A program made the translations under genes and the position numbers. 64,000 nt of DNA from Vogesella urethralis (GTDB lineage Bacteria > Pseudomonadota > Gammaproteobacteria > Burkholderiales > Chromobacteriaceae), in NCBI RefSeq assembly GCF_007644045.2, contig NZ_VMDW02000090.1, positions 75,208 to 139,207 on the forward strand. The letters are read 5' to 3'. How positions within the stretch are numbered: the first letter of the stretch is position 1; each line of letters starts with the position of its first letter. The notes under the pieces were generated by a model. The model saw nothing but the letters and a program-made list of their open reading frames with translations, was not told the origin of the DNA and did not search any database. This document shows positions 29,023 through 38,463 of this stretch, one piece after another.

Positions 29023-29742
29023 TCAGCGCACCGCTGCCGGCAGGGGTAGCCAGGCCAGTGCGCGGTAGAACAGATCGGTATTCAAACCGTACTGCAAGGT
29101 CAGGCCGTCGCTGCGGTACCAGTCGGCATCGGCCTCGAAGTGCGGGCCGATCAGCAGTAACCGGCCCTTGCCGTAGCGGCTACCCAGCGCGGCAATGCGG
29201 CCGCTGGCCTGATAGCGGGCCAGTACGCTGGCACCGGCCGGCGGTGTAGTGCCCATGTGTGGACCGCTCTGGTTGTATACCCGGCGTACCTGTTTGCCCC
29301 AGCGCATCGGCAGTAGCGAAGGCGCCGGATCGGCCACTTCTGCGTGCAGCTCGTCGATGGCCAGCAGGCCGAAAGCCGGCGTCGCGGCCGCGCGGTCGCT
29401 GTAGCGCGCCGCCAGGTAGGCGCCGGCACAAATCCCCAGGTAGTGGCCACCGTTGGCCACAAAGCGGCGCAACGCTTGTACCTGGGCTGGCTGCAAGGCC
29501 TGCAGGGTTTCATCGATATCGTCGGAGCCGCCCGGCTGTACATAGAGTGTGGCACCACGCAGCCGTTGCGCCGACAGCGTGTGCTCGTCCACATAGCTGA
29601 CGGGATGGTGCTGCTGTTGCAGCAGCTTGCCTACCGCTTCCGGGCAACCGTCACACGTGCCGGCACCGCGGAAGATCACCACGTTGGCCGCCAAGGAGGG
29701 GAGGGCCAGCAGGCCCGTCAGCAAAATCAGGTAACGTGTCAT
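29023..29742 (-). CDS. Exported BPL_N-type glutamine-amidotransferase-like protein
   Basis: A 239-residue protein with a signal peptide (MTRYLILLTGLLALPSLAA) and a class I glutamine-amidotransferase-like fold. It has VQPGGSDDID, the nucleophile elbow GICAGAYLA, GPHFEADADW near the end, and a CDGC pair after the signal peptide. This arrangement matches the biotin-protein-ligase N-terminal family (PF09825) as I recall it, here as a stand-alone periplasmic domain of unknown function. ATG 29742 is chosen for the signal peptide. It converges on the binding-protein gene. Confidence 0.75.
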   Translation of the reverse strand: MTRYLILLTGLLALPSLAANVVIFRGAGTCDGCPEAVGKLLQQQHHPVSYVDEHTLSAQRLRGATLYVQPGGSDDIDETLQALQPAQVQALRRFVANGGHYLGICAGAYLAARYSDRAAATPAFGLLAIDELHAEVADPAPSLLPMRWGKQVRRVYNQSGPHMGTTPPAGASVLARYQASGRIAALGSRYGKGRLLLIGPHFEADADWYRSDGLTLQYGLNTDLFYRALAWLPLPAAVR

Positions 29743-29905
29743 GGACGCATTCCGTTTTATCAGGACAGATCCGGGCATGCTGGCAGAATAGCGGCCCGCT
29801 GCCTGCTGGCTATTCGGGCATGATTTGCCACTGGCATACTGCTTGGCTCTATTGATATAGTCGGACGGCATGTTCATTCACCTGAATTACCGGCACGGGA
29901 TCATC

Positions 29906-30565
29906 ATGAGCCAGGCACACTACGACACCCTGAAGCAGCGGCACCGTCAGGTGCGCGACCACTACCCGGAAAACCTCAACCTGCGCTTGCATCGGGCACT
30001 CAGCTGGTGGCAACGCGCGCTGCAGGCGGACGATGACGACGGCCGCTTTATTTTCTTGTGGATCGCGTTCAATGCTGCCTATGCGCAAGATATCGAAGAC
30101 AGCCAGCGCTTGTCGGAGCAGGCCAGCTTCCAGGCCTTCCTGCAAAAACTGCATGGGCTGGACCACGCGCGGCAGCTGCACAACCTGGTGTGGCAGGAGT
30201 ACGCCGGCAATATCCGCGTCATGCTGGATACGCCGTATCTGTTCCAGAGCTTCTGGGACCATCAAAGCGGCAAGATCAGCCAGCAAGACTGGCAGCAGCG
30301 TTTCGAACAGGGCAAGCGCCGTGCGTTGCATGCGCTGGCCAGCGGCGATACACCAGCCTTGCTGGGCGTAGTGTTCAACCGGCTTTATACCTTGCGCAAC
30401 CAGCTGGTACATGGCGGCGCCACCTGGAATAGCCAGGTCAACCGCAAGCAGCTGCGCGACTGCGTGCGTCTGCTGGGCAAGCTGATTCCGGTACTGATCA
30501 CGCTGATGCTGGAACACCCCGATACCCTGTGGGGCGACGCGGTATACCCGGTTGTGGCGGCCTGA
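29906..30565 (+). CDS. HEPN-domain protein with an RX4H ribonuclease-type motif
   Basis: A 219-residue, mostly helical soluble protein. The C-terminal part contains LRNQLVHGGATW, in which R164 and H169 form the RX4H signature of HEPN RNases (ApeA-like/AbiJ-like group). The N-terminal part has FLWIAFNAAYA, also seen in this group. HEPN proteins are often RNases of toxin-antitoxin or abortive-infection systems, but no partner gene is adjacent. I chose ATG 29906 over 29870 because the family text starts at MSQAHYDTL and GGGA precedes it. Role unknown. Confidence 0.72.
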   Translation: MSQAHYDTLKQRHRQVRDHYPENLNLRLHRALSWWQRALQADDDDGRFIFLWIAFNAAYAQDIEDSQRLSEQASFQAFLQKLHGLDHARQLHNLVWQEYAGNIRVMLDTPYLFQSFWDHQSGKISQQDWQQRFEQGKRRALHALASGDTPALLGVVFNRLYTLRNQLVHGGATWNSQVNRKQLRDCVRLLGKLIPVLITLMLEHPDTLWGDAVYPVVAA

Positions 30566-30676
30566 ATGGCGGCATGCCCCGGTTTTTGCTGATCTTGATC
30601 AAGCATATCGATGGCATGTCCATGGCATGCCAAGCCAGTGCTAAGTTGCCTGCAAACATAATCCGCAGGGGCAAGC

Positions 30677-31210
30677 ATGAAGCAGCGAGTGGTACCCACG
30701 CAGCGAGAAATACCGTTCAGCAGTGAAGAGCTGATCGTCAGCAAGACTGACCTCAAAGGCCGCATCACCTACGCCAACAAAACCTTCATGCGCATGGCCG
30801 ACTTCAGCGAAGAGCAGCTGATCGACGTGCAGCACAACATCATCCGCCACCCGGACATGCCGCGTGGCGCTTTTTTCGGGCTGTGGCAGACGCTGCAGCA
30901 ACAGCGCGAGTTTTTTGGCTTCGTCAAGAACATGACCGCCAACGGCGACCACTACTGGGTATTTGCCGACGTGCGCCCCGACTACCAGGATGGCAAGGTG
31001 GTCGGTTACTTCTCGGTACGCCGCCCCATCACCATCACCATGCGCACCACCATGGAAGGCATTTACCGTGACATGCTGACCATCGAGCAGCAAGCCGGTA
31101 CCGCCAATGCCCCGCAAGCCTCATGGCAATGGCTGATGCAAACGCTGGCCAACCGCAAAACCAGTTACGAGCGTTTCATCCTCGACCTGTACCAACAAGA
31201 AGCCCTGTAA
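30677..31210 (+). CDS. Stand-alone Aer-type PAS protein, CetB-like
   Basis: A 177-residue cytoplasmic protein made of a PAS domain (about 18-120) plus a helical tail. It has the Aer-type [18 protein letters not shown] and [11 protein letters not shown]. The Trp found in Aer at PWSG is replaced here (REFFGFVKN), so flavin binding may be altered. It lies 13 bases before a receptor that lacks a PAS domain. This matches the Campylobacter CetB (PAS) plus CetA (receptor) energy-taxis pair. A CATAAT hexamer at 30657-30662 could be the -10. Confidence 0.85.
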   Translation: MKQRVVPTQREIPFSSEELIVSKTDLKGRITYANKTFMRMADFSEEQLIDVQHNIIRHPDMPRGAFFGLWQTLQQQREFFGFVKNMTANGDHYWVFADVRPDYQDGKVVGYFSVRRPITITMRTTMEGIYRDMLTIEQQAGTANAPQASWQWLMQTLANRKTSYERFILDLYQQEAL

Positions 31211-31223
31211 GCCGAGACCCGTC

Positions 31224-32729
31224 ATGACCGAAGTCCTTTCCCGCACCAGCTCCGTCAGCCGTGGCCACCTGTTCATCGGCCAGCACCAGATGCTGGCGTA
31301 TGGCCTGTTCCTGTTGCTGACCGTCATCATGGCTGGCCTCAGCCTGTGGCACGACGGCCCCAGCCTGACCAATACCATCCTGCCGCCGCTGGCCTTTGCC
31401 TTTGTCGGGCACGCGCTGTACAAGAAAAAGCGTGTCGACGAAGGCTTTGAACGCATTTACCAGGCCTTGCAGGAAGCCGCCCGCGGCAATCTGCACGTCC
31501 GTGTGACGCGTACCAAGGGCCTGGGCGAAGTCGGCAAGATCGCTTGGGCGCTGAATGATTTTCTCGACATTGTCGAATCGCACTCCAAAGACGTACAGGG
31601 CTGCTTCGAGCGCGCCAGCCACGGCGAATATTACCGGCGCGCGTTTGTGGACGGCCTGCCCGGCGAGTTTGCCGAGCTGTCGCGCAATATCAATGCCTCG
31701 CTGGACGCCATGCAGCAAGTGGCCGAGCTGTCGCGGCGCAACCAGCTGCTGGGCGAGTTGCATACTCAGAACACGGCCGGCTTGCTGCGCAACCTCAAGG
31801 GCAATCAGCTGGACCTGATCACGCTGAGCCAGCAAATGGAAAAAGCGCTGGCCAACGCCGATGAAGGCCGTCAGGGCGCCAGCGACAGCATGGTTACCGT
31901 GGCCGCCCTCAGTAGTGAACTGCAAGGCATGAACGAAGAGATGCAGGGCATGGCAGCCAGCGCCCGCCAGCTGGCGGAGGAAAGCACCCGTATCGGGCAG
32001 ACGGTGGCGCTGATTTCCGACATCACCGACCAGACCAACTTGCTGGCGCTGAATGCTGCTATCGAGGCGGCGCGCGCCGGCGAGGTTGGCCGCGGTTTTG
32101 TCGTGGTGGCCGACGAAGTACGCAAGCTGGCCGACCGTACCCACAACGCCACCGGCGAGATTAGCGTGGTGATTGCGTCGCTGTCGGCGCGTATCGAAAC
32201 TATCGTCGAACAGGTGTTGCGCCTGGGCGGGCAAAGCGCCGATATCAGCGGCAAGGTAGGCGGCTTCCGCGATGGTTTCCAGCGCGTGGAACGTACCGCG
32301 GCGGCCAACATCAGCAATGTGTCCTACGCCAAGGACCTGGCGTTTGCCTCGCTGGTGAAGCTGGATCACGTCATCTTCATGCAGAACGGTTACTCGGCGC
32401 TGGAGCGCGGGCTGGACAGCGACGCCGCCGGTGCCGTGAAGGTAGACCACCAGGGCTGCCGCCTGGGCAAGTGGTACTACGAGGGCGGCGGCAAGGCGCA
32501 GTTTGGCGCTTACCCCAGCTTCCGTGGCATCGAGGCACCGCATCAGCAAGTTCACCACGCGGTGCACCAGGCGCTGCACCATCTGGCCGAAGACTGGATG
32601 CACGATAATCAGGCGCTGGACGCCATCATCGACAGCATGGCGCGCGCCGACGCCGCCAGCGCCGACGTGGTGCGGCTGATCAATGCCATGGTGGACGAAA
32701 AGTACCCGGGCACGCGCCCGGCCGGCTAA
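31224..32729 (+). CDS. Chemoreceptor with C-terminal zinc-binding CZB domain, CetA-like partner
   Basis: A 501-residue receptor. Two membrane helices near residues 25-65 are joined by a very short loop, so there is no periplasmic sensor. The signalling domain contains [24 protein letters not shown] in part. The C-terminus has a CZB domain with [14 protein letters not shown] and further His ([14 protein letters not shown]). CZB domains bind zinc and respond to oxidants such as hypochlorous acid in characterised proteins. It very probably receives its input from the adjacent PAS protein and from zinc or oxidation state at the CZB. Confidence 0.9.
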   Translation: MTEVLSRTSSVSRGHLFIGQHQMLAYGLFLLLTVIMAGLSLWHDGPSLTNTILPPLAFAFVGHALYKKKRVDEGFERIYQALQEAARGNLHVRVTRTKGLGEVGKIAWALNDFLDIVESHSKDVQGCFERASHGEYYRRAFVDGLPGEFAELSRNINASLDAMQQVAELSRRNQLLGELHTQNTAGLLRNLKGNQLDLITLSQQMEKALANADEGRQGASDSMVTVAALSSELQGMNEEMQGMAASARQLAEESTRIGQTVALISDITDQTNLLALNAAIEAARAGEVGRGFVVVADEVRKLADRTHNATGEISVVIASLSARIETIVEQVLRLGGQSADISGKVGGFRDGFQRVERTAAANISNVSYAKDLAFASLVKLDHVIFMQNGYSALERGLDSDAAGAVKVDHQGCRLGKWYYEGGGKAQFGAYPSFRGIEAPHQQVHHAVHQALHHLAEDWMHDNQALDAIIDSMARADAASADVVRLINAMVDEKYPGTRPAG

Positions 32730-32752
32730 GGCTGGCCGCCCGTGCCAAGCTT

Positions 32753-32781
32753 GCCCGCCTGCACGGCGGGCTTGCTACAAT
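32753..32781 (+). promoter_or_regulatory. Hairpin and probable -10 before sbcD
   Basis: GCCCGCC/GGCGGGC (32753-32759 and 32765-32771) forms a short stem after the receptor gene, followed by TACAAT (32776-32781) 28 bases before the sbcD ATG. TTGCCC at 32751 is a possible -35 with a long 19-nt spacer. Confidence 0.4.
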
Positions 32782-32809
32782 CGGCGCATCGTTTCGTCAT
32801 GGCTTTCTC

Positions 32810-34030
32810 ATGCGCCTACTGCATACCTCCGACTGGCACCTCGGCCAGCACTTTCTTGGCAAGACCCGCCTGGCCGAACACCAGGCATTTCTGGACTGGC
32901 TGCTGCTGCAGGTGCAGCAACACGCGGTAGACGCCGTCATCGTCGCCGGTGACGTGTTCGATACCGGCGCGCCGCCCAGCTATGCCCGCGAATGCTACAA
33001 CCGGCTGGTGGTGGCCCTGCACCAGTTGGGCTGCCGGCTGCTGGTGTTGGGCGGCAATCACGACTCGGTGGCCACGCTGGGTGAAAGCGGCCCGCTGCTG
33101 GCCTGCCTGGGTGCCAGTGTGGTGCCGGCGGTAGCGGCCAACCCCGACGAGCAAGTGCTGGTGTTGCCGCAGCGAAACGGCCAGCCCGGCGCCATCGTGT
33201 GTGCCATTCCGTTCATTCGCGCCCGCGACGTGATGCAAAGCCAGGCCGGGCAAAGCGCCGAAGACAAACAGCTCACCCTGCAAGCCGCTATCCACGCCCA
33301 TTACCAGGCCGTTTACCAGGCCGCCTGCGCCCGGCGCGAGGCGCTGGGCTTGCCGCTGCCCATTGTGGCTACCGGCCACCTTACTACCGTCGGCGCCAGC
33401 GCCAGCGAGGCGGTGCGCGAGATTTACGTGGGGGCGCTGGAAGCGTTTCCCACCAGCGCCTTCCCGCCGGCCGATTACATCGCGCTGGGCCACATCCACC
33501 GCCCGCAGCGGGTAGGCGGCCTGGAGCACATCCGCTACAGCGGCTCGCCGATTGCCCTGGGTTTTGACGAAGCCCGGCAGCAAAAGGAAGTGCTGCTGGT
33601 CGACCTGGAACCGCTGGGCCTGATGGGCGTTACCGCGCTGCCGGTACCGTGCTTCCAGCCCATGCTGTCGCTCACCGGCACGCTGGACGAGCTGGCGCCG
33701 CAGTTGCAGCAGGCCGCCAGCCTGGGTGAGGGCGGCAAACCGGTGTGGCTGGATATCCAGGTACGCGGCGACGACTACCTCAGCGACCTGCAGCCACGCG
33801 TACAGGCGCTGTGCGACGGCCTCCCGGTGGAGGTGCTGCGCCTGCGCCGCGCGCGCAGCAACGCCCCGGCCGCGCTGCAAGCCAGCCAGCGCGAAACTCT
33901 GGACGAGCTGACGCCGTTCGACGTGTTCGACAAGCGTCTGGCGCAAGAGCAGCTGGACGACGCGCTGCGCGCACAGTTGGCCGCCCGCTACGCCAGCGTG
34001 GTGGCCAGCCTGCAGGAGGGTGCCGCATGA
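32810..34030 (+). CDS. sbcD: Exonuclease SbcCD subunit D
   Basis: The Mre11-type Mn-dependent nuclease subunit, 406 residues. Phosphoesterase motifs are intact: [30 protein letters not shown] and ALGHIHRPQ. With SbcC it cleaves hairpins and protein-blocked DNA ends. The stop overlaps the sbcC start in ATGA, so the pair is coupled. Confidence 0.96.
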   Translation: MRLLHTSDWHLGQHFLGKTRLAEHQAFLDWLLLQVQQHAVDAVIVAGDVFDTGAPPSYARECYNRLVVALHQLGCRLLVLGGNHDSVATLGESGPLLACLGASVVPAVAANPDEQVLVLPQRNGQPGAIVCAIPFIRARDVMQSQAGQSAEDKQLTLQAAIHAHYQAVYQAACARREALGLPLPIVATGHLTTVGASASEAVREIYVGALEAFPTSAFPPADYIALGHIHRPQRVGGLEHIRYSGSPIALGFDEARQQKEVLLVDLEPLGLMGVTALPVPCFQPMLSLTGTLDELAPQLQQAASLGEGGKPVWLDIQVRGDDYLSDLQPRVQALCDGLPVEVLRLRRARSNAPAALQASQRETLDELTPFDVFDKRLAQEQLDDALRAQLAARYASVVASLQEGAA

Positions 34031-37000
34031 AGATCCTGACCCTGCGCCTGAAAAACCTCAACGCGCTGCAAGGCGAATGGCACATCGACTTCACCCGGCC
34101 GCCGTTTGCCGGTAGTGGCCTGTTTGCCATTACCGGTCCCACCGGCGCCGGCAAATCCACGCTGCTGGACGCCATCTGCCTGGCGCTGTACCACGAAACG
34201 CCGCGCCTGAAGACCATCTCCGCCTCGGCCAACGACATCATGAGCCGCCACACCGCCGACTGCCTGGCCGAGGTGGCGTTCGAGGTCAAAGGCCAGGTGT
34301 ACCGCGCGTTCTGGAGCCAGCGCCGCGCCCGCGACAAGGCCGACGGCGCGCTGCAAGCGCCCAAGGTGGAGCTGGCCAGCGCCGACGGCACCATCCTCAC
34401 TACCCACATCAACGACAAGCTGCGCCGCATCGAAGCCATTACCGGCCTCGACTTTGCCCGCTTTACCAAGTCCATGCTGCTGGCGCAGGGCGGCTTTGCC
34501 GCCTTCCTGAATGCCAGCGCCAACGAGCGCGCCGAACTGCTGGAAGAGCTGACCGGCAGCGACATCTACGGCCAGATCTCGCAGCGCGTGTTCGAGCAGG
34601 CGCGTGACGCCCGCGAACAGCTGGCCCAGCTGCAAGCCCGCGCCGACGGCGTGCAGCTGCTGGACGAAGAGCGCCGCAGCCAGATGCAGGCCGAGGCCGA
34701 GGCGTTAGGCACGCAGCTGGCCAGCCTGCAGGCCGAGCACGGCAGCGTGCTGGGCTGGCGCCAGTGGCGGCAGGCGCTGCAGCAGGCCGAACACGACGCC
34801 CGCCAGGCCGAGGCTGCGCTGTTGGCCGCACAGCAGGCGCTGGCGGACGCCGCGCTGCAGCAACACGCCTTGCAGCTGGCGGAGCCGGCCGAGGCGCTGC
34901 GTCCGGCATGGCAGGCCTGGCAAGACGCGGCCGGCCGGCAGCAGCACACGCAACACGCGCTGCAGCAGCTGGCCCGCCAGCTGGACGACACCGCACAGCG
35001 CCGGCGCCACGCCCACTGGCAAGGCTGGCAGTGCGCCAGCCGTCTGGCCGCAGCAGCCACGTATCAGCACCAGCAGGCGCAGCAGCAGCAGGACGAGCTG
35101 GCCAACTGGCTAGGCCAGCACGCGCACCTGGCTGGCCTGGGCGAGCAACTGGCCGGCTGGCAGGTGCGGCAGCACGCCGCCAGTGAGGCCGCGCAAGCCA
35201 TTGCCCGGCAGCGGCAGGCGCAACAGGCACAACAGGCGGCACTGGACGAGGCGCAGCAGCAGTTGGCCGCCAGCCAGCAGCAGCTGGCCGCCGCCGACAC
35301 CGAACTGCACGACAGCGAAGCGGCGCTGGCCGCCGCCGACGCGCAGCTGGACGGCCTGTTGCAAGGCCAGCCCTTGGCCACGCTGCGCAACGACTGGGCC
35401 GCCGCCCGCGACCAGCAGCAAAACTGGCAACAGCGCCAGCAAGACGCCGAACGCCTGCGCCAGCTGGACAGTACCCGCCACCAGCAACAGGACGAGCTGG
35501 TGGCCGTGCAGCAGCAACAGCACGCGGCACAGGCGCAGCTGACACAGCTGCGTGCCGATTACCGCCAATTGAAAGAACAGGTTGCCGACAAACGGCAGCT
35601 GCTGGCGCAGGAGCAGCGCATCCAGAGTCTGGAAGCGCACCGCGCTGCCTTGCAGCCGGGCGAAGCCTGCCCGCTATGCGGCGCCCACGAGCACCCCGGC
35701 ATTGCCGCCTACCGCCAGCTGGACGTCTCCGACACCGAGCGCGCGCTGCAGCAGAAAGAAGCTGAACTCGCGCAACGGGAAGAGCAGGGCCGGCTGGCCG
35801 GTGCCGAACTGGCACGGCTGGAAGGCAGCCAGCAGCGGCTGCAGCAGGCGCTGGACGCCACCGTGGCCGCACACATGCAGGCCGAGGCCGCCTGGCAAAC
35901 GCAGGCCGGCGCGCAGCCATGGCAGGACGCGGCCGCCATCGACGCCAGTCTGGCCGCCGCCCGGCAGCGGCAGGCCACACTGCAGCAGCGGCTGCAGCAG
36001 GCTGAACAGGCCGAGGCGGCGCAGCAGACGGCACGCCAGCGTACCGACGCCATCCGGCAGCGCCGGCAGTTGGCGGATCAGCAATGCGCGCTGCAACAAC
36101 AAACCTGCCAGCACGCCGGCAGCGCCCTTGCCACGCTGGCGGCCAACCTGCAGCAAGCCGAACAGCAACACGCTGCCGCGATGGCGGCCTTGCAGGCTGA
36201 CATTGCCGCCAGCGGCATCACCTGGCAGCAAGACCTGGCGGCCACCTTGGCTGCCTGCGGCCAACTATGGCAGCAATGGCAGGCGCAGCAACAGGCCAGC
36301 CAGACGCTGGCGCCACAGTTGGCCACCTTGCAGCAGCACGCCCATGCGGCCAGCCAGCTGGCCGGGCAGTGGCAACAACGCTGGCAGGCCCTGCAGCTGC
36401 CAGCCCCCGACGCGGTGGCCGATACCGGGCCGGACCTGGCGCACTGGACGGCCAGCGTGGAAGCCAGCAGCGCCGAGCTGGCCGCTTTGCAGGGCCAGCA
36501 GGCGCAGCTGACGGCCGATCTGGCCCGCGACGACGATGCTCTGGCCCGGCAGCTAGCCGCGTGGCAGGCCGCATTGGCCGCCAGCCCGTTTGCCGACGAA
36601 ACCGCCTGGCAGCAAGCCAGCCTGCCGGCCGAGGCCAGGCAAGCCTTGCAGACCCGCCTGCAGCAGCTGACCGCTGCGGTACAGGCCGCCGCCAGCGTGC
36701 AGCAGCATGCTGATCAGGCTTTGCAGGGCTTGCAGCAACAGGCACTCACCACGCTGGGCCTGGCCGAGCTGGACGCCCGGCTGGCGGCGCTGGATAGCCA
36801 GCGCCAGCAGCTATCGCAACAGCTGGGTGCGCTGCAGGCCTTGCTGCAGGACGACGCCAGCCGCCGCCAGCAGCAACAGGCGCTGCTGGCCGACATTGCG
36901 CAGCAGGCCGGCGAGGCCGACTTGTGGCAGCGGCTGAACAGCCTGATCGGTTCGCGCGAGGGCGACAAGTACCGCAAGTTTGCCCAAGGGCTGACGCTGG

Positions 37001-37437
37001 ACCACCTGATGCACCTGGCCAACCGCCACCTGGCACGGCTGCACGGCCGCTACCTGCTGCAGCGCAAGCGCAGCGGCGAACTGGAGCTGGAAATTGTCGA
37101 TACCTGGCAGGCCGACGCGGTGCGCGACACGCGCACGCTGTCCGGCGGTGAAAGCTTTCTGGTGAGTTTGGCGCTGGCACTGGCGCTGTCCGACCTGGTC
37201 AGCCACAAAACGTCGATCGACTCGCTGTTTCTGGACGAAGGTTTCGGTACGCTGGACGGCGATACGCTGGAAGTGGCGCTGGACGCGCTGGACGCCATCC
37301 AGGCCAGCGGCAAGATGATCGGCGTCATTAGCCATGTGGATGCGATGAAAGAACGTATCGGCAGCCAGATCCGCCTGCACAAGGGTGGCGGCTTGGGCGT
37401 GTCCACGCTACAGATTGTCGGGCCGGGCGTGGCCTGA
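34027..37437 (+). CDS. sbcC: Exonuclease SbcCD subunit C
   Basis: The Rad50-type ATPase, 1136 residues. It has N-terminal Walker A in [12 protein letters not shown] and Q-loop [10 protein letters not shown]. Two very long Gln/Ala-rich coiled-coil arms flank the zinc-hook CPLC (548-551), near the middle as expected. C-terminal signature LSGGESF, Walker [12 protein letters not shown] and the D-loop are intact. The start at 34027 is set by the ATGA overlap and by the conserved [14 protein letters not shown]. The coiled coil is so rich in CAG-type codons that all frames look open, so antisense open frames there are artefacts. Confidence 0.96.
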   Translation: MKILTLRLKNLNALQGEWHIDFTRPPFAGSGLFAITGPTGAGKSTLLDAICLALYHETPRLKTISASANDIMSRHTADCLAEVAFEVKGQVYRAFWSQRRARDKADGALQAPKVELASADGTILTTHINDKLRRIEAITGLDFARFTKSMLLAQGGFAAFLNASANERAELLEELTGSDIYGQISQRVFEQARDAREQLAQLQARADGVQLLDEERRSQMQAEAEALGTQLASLQAEHGSVLGWRQWRQALQQAEHDARQAEAALLAAQQALADAALQQHALQLAEPAEALRPAWQAWQDAAGRQQHTQHALQQLARQLDDTAQRRRHAHWQGWQCASRLAAAATYQHQQAQQQQDELANWLGQHAHLAGLGEQLAGWQVRQHAASEAAQAIARQRQAQQAQQAALDEAQQQLAASQQQLAAADTELHDSEAALAAADAQLDGLLQGQPLATLRNDWAAARDQQQNWQQRQQDAERLRQLDSTRHQQQDELVAVQQQQHAAQAQLTQLRADYRQLKEQVADKRQLLAQEQRIQSLEAHRAALQPGEACPLCGAHEHPGIAAYRQLDVSDTERALQQKEAELAQREEQGRLAGAELARLEGSQQRLQQALDATVAAHMQAEAAWQTQAGAQPWQDAAAIDASLAAARQRQATLQQRLQQAEQAEAAQQTARQRTDAIRQRRQLADQQCALQQQTCQHAGSALATLAANLQQAEQQHAAAMAALQADIAASGITWQQDLAATLAACGQLWQQWQAQQQASQTLAPQLATLQQHAHAASQLAGQWQQRWQALQLPAPDAVADTGPDLAHWTASVEASSAELAALQGQQAQLTADLARDDDALARQLAAWQAALAASPFADETAWQQASLPAEARQALQTRLQQLTAAVQAAASVQQHADQALQGLQQQALTTLGLAELDARLAALDSQRQQLSQQLGALQALLQDDASRRQQQQALLADIAQQAGEADLWQRLNSLIGSREGDKYRKFAQGLTLDHLMHLANRHLARLHGRYLLQRKRSGELELEIVDTWQADAVRDTRTLSGGESFLVSLALALALSDLVSHKTSIDSLFLDEGFGTLDGDTLEVALDALDAIQASGKMIGVISHVDAMKERIGSQIRLHKGGGLGVSTLQIVGPGVA

Positions 37438-37464
37438 CGCCGGCAAAAAGGTGGGCAGGCGAGG

Positions 37465-37513
37465 GGGATGCAAAAAGGTTGGCCGCAAGCCGGATGTACG
37501 GTGTTGCGGCCAA
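37465..37513 (+). repeat. Direct repeat copy 1 (49 bp)
   Basis: Identical to 37644-37692. It contains AAGGTTGGCCGC and its near-inverse TTGCGGCCAA about 20 bases later, so each copy is also an imperfect hairpin. Confidence 0.85.
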
Positions 37514-37578
37514 GCTTTGAAAGGCTTCGCGGTAAACGTTGGGCTTCGCTACGCTCAACCCAACCTACCGTGTTGTAA

Positions 37579-37820
37579 CCCGGATAAGCCAATGGCGCAT
37601 CCAGGGAATGGCATGGCGCCGGCAAGCCGGTGGACAGGTGAGAGGGATGCAAAAAGGTTGGCCGCAAGCCGGATGTACGGTGTTGCGGCCAACCTTCTTG
37701 ATTGCAGCCGAGTGGTAGCCCGGATAAGGCGCAGCCGCATCCGGGGAGGGCATTCACGCGTGTAGCCGCTCACCGCCTCAGCATAGACCCTAGCCCGATA
37801 AGCCAACGGCGCATCCGGGG
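37579..37820. repeat. Three REP-like palindromic units
   Basis: Units at 37579-37606, 37719-37745 and 37794-37820 share the frame CCCGGATAAG...GCATCCGGGG, which folds back on itself. They resemble the extragenic palindromes found widely in beta- and gammaproteobacteria. No RAYT transposase gene is in the window. Confidence 0.7.
37644..37692 (+). repeat. Direct repeat copy 2 (49 bp)
   Basis: Second exact copy, offset 179 bases from the first. Its hairpin extends slightly further, to TTGCGGCCAACCTT at 37683-37696. Confidence 0.85.
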
Positions 37821-37852
37821 AATGGCCTTCGCCCAGACAATCGCCCGCCGCC

Positions 37853-38452
37853 TCAGGGCAGCGTGGGCAGTACCAGCTGGCGGGCGCGGCCCAGATAGTC
37901 TTCTTTCTCGCCTACCGGTGCCACGTAGTGCAGCGCCTCGTCGGCGGCCTGCTGGCCTTTCAGCCGCGCCAGCAGCCAGTAGGCCAGATAGGGCGAAGCC
38001 AGACAGCCGCCGGCGGTGGCCACGTTGCCGCGGGCAAAGAACGGCTGCGGCAGCACCTCGACGCCGGCTTCCTGCACCCACGGTTTGGTGATCAGGTCGG
38101 TACAGGCCGGCACGTTTTGCAGCAGCCCCAGCTTGGCCAGAATCAACGCGCCGGAACACTGCGCTGCCAGCAGCTGGCGCGCCGGGTCCAGCTGCAGCTG
38201 CGCCATCAGCGCGGCGTCGGCCACCACGTCGCGTGTTTTCAGGCCGCTGCCCACCAGCACCGCGTCGGCCTGGCGGGCTTCGGCCAGCGAGATATGGGCG
38301 CTGACTTCCACGCCGTTCATCGAGGTGACACGTGGCGTGGGGCAGGCCAGCGACACGCGCCAGCCGGCGTCACGCACGCGGTTCAGCATGCCCAGTGCGA
38401 TCAGCGAATCCAGCTCGTTGAAACCGTCGAAGGTGAGGATGGCAATGTGCAT
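37853..38452 (-). CDS. DJ-1/PfpI-family protein
   Basis: A 199-residue DJ-1 superfamily protein, with the nucleophile elbow AAQCSGALIL and an early acidic residue in FDGFNELDSL. This is the layout of ThiJ/PfpI-like proteins and isonitrile-hydratase-like relatives. The enzymatic activity cannot be assigned. It is followed upstream on the same strand, 11 bases away, by tas, so the two may be cotranscribed. Confidence 0.85.
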   Translation of the reverse strand: MHIAILTFDGFNELDSLIALGMLNRVRDAGWRVSLACPTPRVTSMNGVEVSAHISLAEARQADAVLVGSGLKTRDVVADAALMAQLQLDPARQLLAAQCSGALILAKLGLLQNVPACTDLITKPWVQEAGVEVLPQPFFARGNVATAGGCLASPYLAYWLLARLKGQQAADEALHYVAPVGEKEDYLGRARQLVLPTLP

Positions 38453-38463
38453 GGCGTGCTCGC

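Larger units (their letters stand above)
37438..37852. repeat. 415-base intergenic repeat cluster between sbcC and the PfpI gene
   Basis: No gene is supported. A 49-bp block occurs twice as exact direct copies (37465-37513 and 37644-37692), preceded each time by about 25 bases of weaker similarity. Interleaved are three REP-like palindromes (37579-37606, 37719-37745, 37794-37820) and a GTTGGG...CCCAAC element around 37538-37564. The whole cluster looks like dispersed intergenic repeats that have accumulated here. Confidence 0.8.

Noticed and set aside
30594..30603. CTTGATCAAG palindrome as an FNR site before the PAS/receptor pair
   Set aside because: The two TTGAT half-sites overlap rather than being separated by four bases, so it does not fit the consensus.
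34463..36034. Long antisense open frame inside sbcC, Ala/Arg/Pro-rich
   Set aside because: The Gln/Ala-rich coiled coil uses CAG-type codons, which opens all frames. The forward SbcC sequence with its zinc hook explains the region.
37579..37820. Reading the palindrome units as an integron attC array
   Set aside because: There is no integrase nearby, no captured cassettes, and the units match REP-type fold-back sequences better.
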